Below, piece after piece: positions 6,273 to 7,604 of a stretch of DNA of 7,604 bases. This DNA comes from Chitinophagaceae bacterium. GTDB taxonomy: Bacteria; Bacteroidota; Bacteroidia; Chitinophagales; Chitinophagaceae. How positions within the stretch are numbered: the first letter of the stretch is position 1; each line of letters starts with the position of its first letter. The DNA lies in assembly GCA_030151745.1 (NCBI GenBank), contig JASLDA010000287.1:1-7604 (forward strand). Direction: 5' to 3'. The notes beneath the pieces are model-generated. The model did not search any database. It was not told the DNA's origin and saw only the letters and a list, made by a program, of their open reading frames with translations. A program made the translations under genes and the position numbers.

Positions 6273-7190
6273 ATGGATGCCCCCACTTTTTACCACCAGA
6301 CGGTTCTTCTCCATGAAGCCGTGGACGCCCTGGCCATAAAGCCGGACGGGGTCTATGTGGATTGCACCTTCGGCGGTGGCGGTCACAGCCGGGAAATCCT
6401 GAAGCGGCTCGGTCCCCAGGGCCGGCTCATCGCTTTTGATCACGATGCGGATGCCTGGCGCAACAAGCCAGATGATGCCCGGCTGGTCCCGGTGCACGAG
6501 AATTTCCGCTACCTGAAGCGCTTTCTGCGCCTGCACGGGTACGGGGCCGGCGTAGACGGCATTCTCGCGGATCTCGGCGTAAGCTCCTGGCAGTTCGATA
6601 CTCCCGGGCGCGGCTTTTCCATTCGTTTCGACGGTCCTCTGGATATGCGTATGGATCCCCGCATCGAGCGTACGGCCGCCGATATCCTGCTGAGCTATTC
6701 CGAAGCCCAGCTGCACAAGATGTTCGAGCAATGGGGCGAAGTGCGCAACAGCAGGCAGCTGGCAAAGCATATAGTTTCCAGCCGCGGCGGCGCCCGTCTC
6801 GCGGATATCGAAGGCTTGAAGGCGCTGATCGCCCCGGTGATCAAAGGGAATCCCCAGCGCTACCTGGCCCAGGTATTCCAGGCGCTGCGCATAGAAGTGA
6901 ACGAGGAGCTCGACGTGCTGCGCGAATTCCTGGAGCAATGCCCGGCCTGCCTGAAGCCCGGGGGAAGGTTGAGCATCATCAGCTTCCATAGCCTGGAAGA
7001 CCGGCTGGTGAAGCAATTCATGAAGCGCGGCGTCTGGCAGGACGAGACTAATGAATTCGGCCAGCTTACCAATGCCGCTACGCTCCGGCCCGTGATTTCG
7101 AAGCCGGTGGAACCGGGGGAGGAAGAGCAGCGGCAGAACCCCCGGTCCCGGAGCGCCCGGCTCCGGATTGCGGAACGAATCGAAGCATAA
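6273..7190 (+). CDS. rsmH: 16S rRNA (cytosine(1402)-N(4))-methyltransferase RsmH
   Basis: 305 residues, full length for the family. The cytoplasmic enzyme uses S-adenosylmethionine to N4-methylate C1402 of 16S rRNA in the P site of the 30S subunit. Visible motifs: SAM-binding VDCTFGGGGHS (29-39), acidic FDHD (55-58), DLGVSSWQFD (100-109) with RGFS (113-116), GPLDMRM (121-127), FQALRIEVNEEL (202-213), SFHSLEDR (237-244) and C-terminal NPRSRSARLR (289-298). All typical motif blocks are present, so it is expected to be active. The ATG at 6273 gives the usual N-terminus (FYHQTVLLHEAV). It lies 6 bases after mraZ and 30 bases before the ftsL-like gene, the standard order at the head of a dcw cluster. 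Confidence 0.98.
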   Translation: MDAPTFYHQTVLLHEAVDALAIKPDGVYVDCTFGGGGHSREILKRLGPQGRLIAFDHDADAWRNKPDDARLVPVHENFRYLKRFLRLHGYGAGVDGILADLGVSSWQFDTPGRGFSIRFDGPLDMRMDPRIERTAADILLSYSEAQLHKMFEQWGEVRNSRQLAKHIVSSRGGARLADIEGLKALIAPVIKGNPQRYLAQVFQALRIEVNEELDVLREFLEQCPACLKPGGRLSIISFHSLEDRLVKQFMKRGVWQDETNEFGQLTNAATLRPVISKPVEPGEEEQRQNPRSRSARLRIAERIEA

Positions 7191-7220
7191 GTTATAAGTA
7201 TAACGTGAAACGGAACCGTG

Positions 7221-7604
7221 ATGAAAAATATTAAAGGTGTACCCTTCCTTGGCTCCGATGATGCCCTGACGCCGGCGCAGCGGATCCGCGCCGACTGGAA
7301 CGCGCTGATGAAGCGCCTTTCATACACGAAGGTGATTACGAATATCCCGTATATCGCCTTCGTGGCGCTGCTTGCCGTGATCTATATAGCGAACAGTCAT
7401 CGCGCCGTGGAGCTGCAGCGGGAGATCAACAAACAGCAGGCCGCGTTGAAGGAGCTGCGCTGGCGGTATATGGATTCGAAGACACGCCTGATGAACGCCG
7501 GGATGGAGAGCAATATTATCCAGAGCGGCGCCCCTCTCGGGCTGAAGCCCCTGACCCTGCCGGCGTACAGCATCGCCGTGAAGCGGCCGGGCGCAGAGGG
7601 GACA
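7221..7604 (+). CDS. ftsL: FtsL-like cell division protein, 3' end outside the window
   Basis: 128 residues are visible and the frame is open at the right edge. The order is a cytoplasmic segment of about 42 residues, one membrane helix at about 43-58 (PYIAFVALLAVIYIAN), then a charged, probably coiled-coil region at about 60-100 (HRAVELQREINKQQAALKEL) and a short tail with LGLKPLTLPAY. This is the layout of the Bacteroidota FtsL-type divisome protein, which in other bacteria pairs with FtsB and FtsQ to activate septal peptidoglycan synthesis. FtsL is weakly conserved, so assignment rests mainly on topology and on position directly after rsmH, where ftsL is expected before the ftsI-type penicillin-binding protein. 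The Bacteroidota proteins are of similar length, so only a few residues may be missing. Start: ATG at 7221; an adjacent in-frame GTG at 7218 would add one residue. Confidence 0.82.
   Translation, partial: MKNIKGVPFLGSDDALTPAQRIRADWNALMKRLSYTKVITNIPYIAFVALLAVIYIANSHRAVELQREINKQQAALKELRWRYMDSKTRLMNAGMESNIIQSGAPLGLKPLTLPAYSIAVKRPGAEGT

Overview
The window looks like a chromosomal segment of a GC-rich member of the Bacteroidota, perhaps a Chitinophagaceae-like lineage (family-level placement is only a guess). The clues are a Bacteroidota-type promoter (TAnnTTTG), an HU-CCDC81/SPOR fusion protein, a plugless TonB-receptor-like barrel behind a long TPR protein, a Bacteroidota-style FtsL-like protein, and starts without clear Shine-Dalgarno sequences. 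All six genes are on the + strand. No RNA gene, mobile element or CRISPR array was seen.

Left part (3-4551): an envelope-type gene pair. A very long TPR-repeat protein, cut by the left edge, overlaps by 8 bases the start of a secreted, plugless outer-membrane beta-barrel. The overlap suggests coupled translation and a shared job, but the job is unknown.

Middle (4552-5550): a recognisable promoter drives a single-pass membrane protein. Its cytoplasmic end carries HU-like (CCDC81-type) domains and its periplasmic end a peptidoglycan-binding SPOR domain.

Intergenic 5551-5798 (248 bases) is the most information-dense non-coding stretch. It holds a perfect DnaA box (TTATCCACA) preceded by three degenerate boxes at 10-11 base steps. 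An 11-bp perfect inverted repeat encloses the perfect box. Next to mraZ lies an almost C-free array of GTGGGA-like repeats, which fits an autoregulatory MraZ operator.

Right part (5799-7604): the start of the division and cell wall (dcw) cluster, in the order mraZ, rsmH, ftsL-like. The last gene runs off the right edge.

Taken together, the window joins envelope proteins, a protein that could bridge DNA and the cell wall, a DnaA-box cluster, and the head of the division operon. The most interesting hypothesis is a replication- or chromosome-linked control point for division genes at 5594-5783. It is inferred from sequence patterns only.
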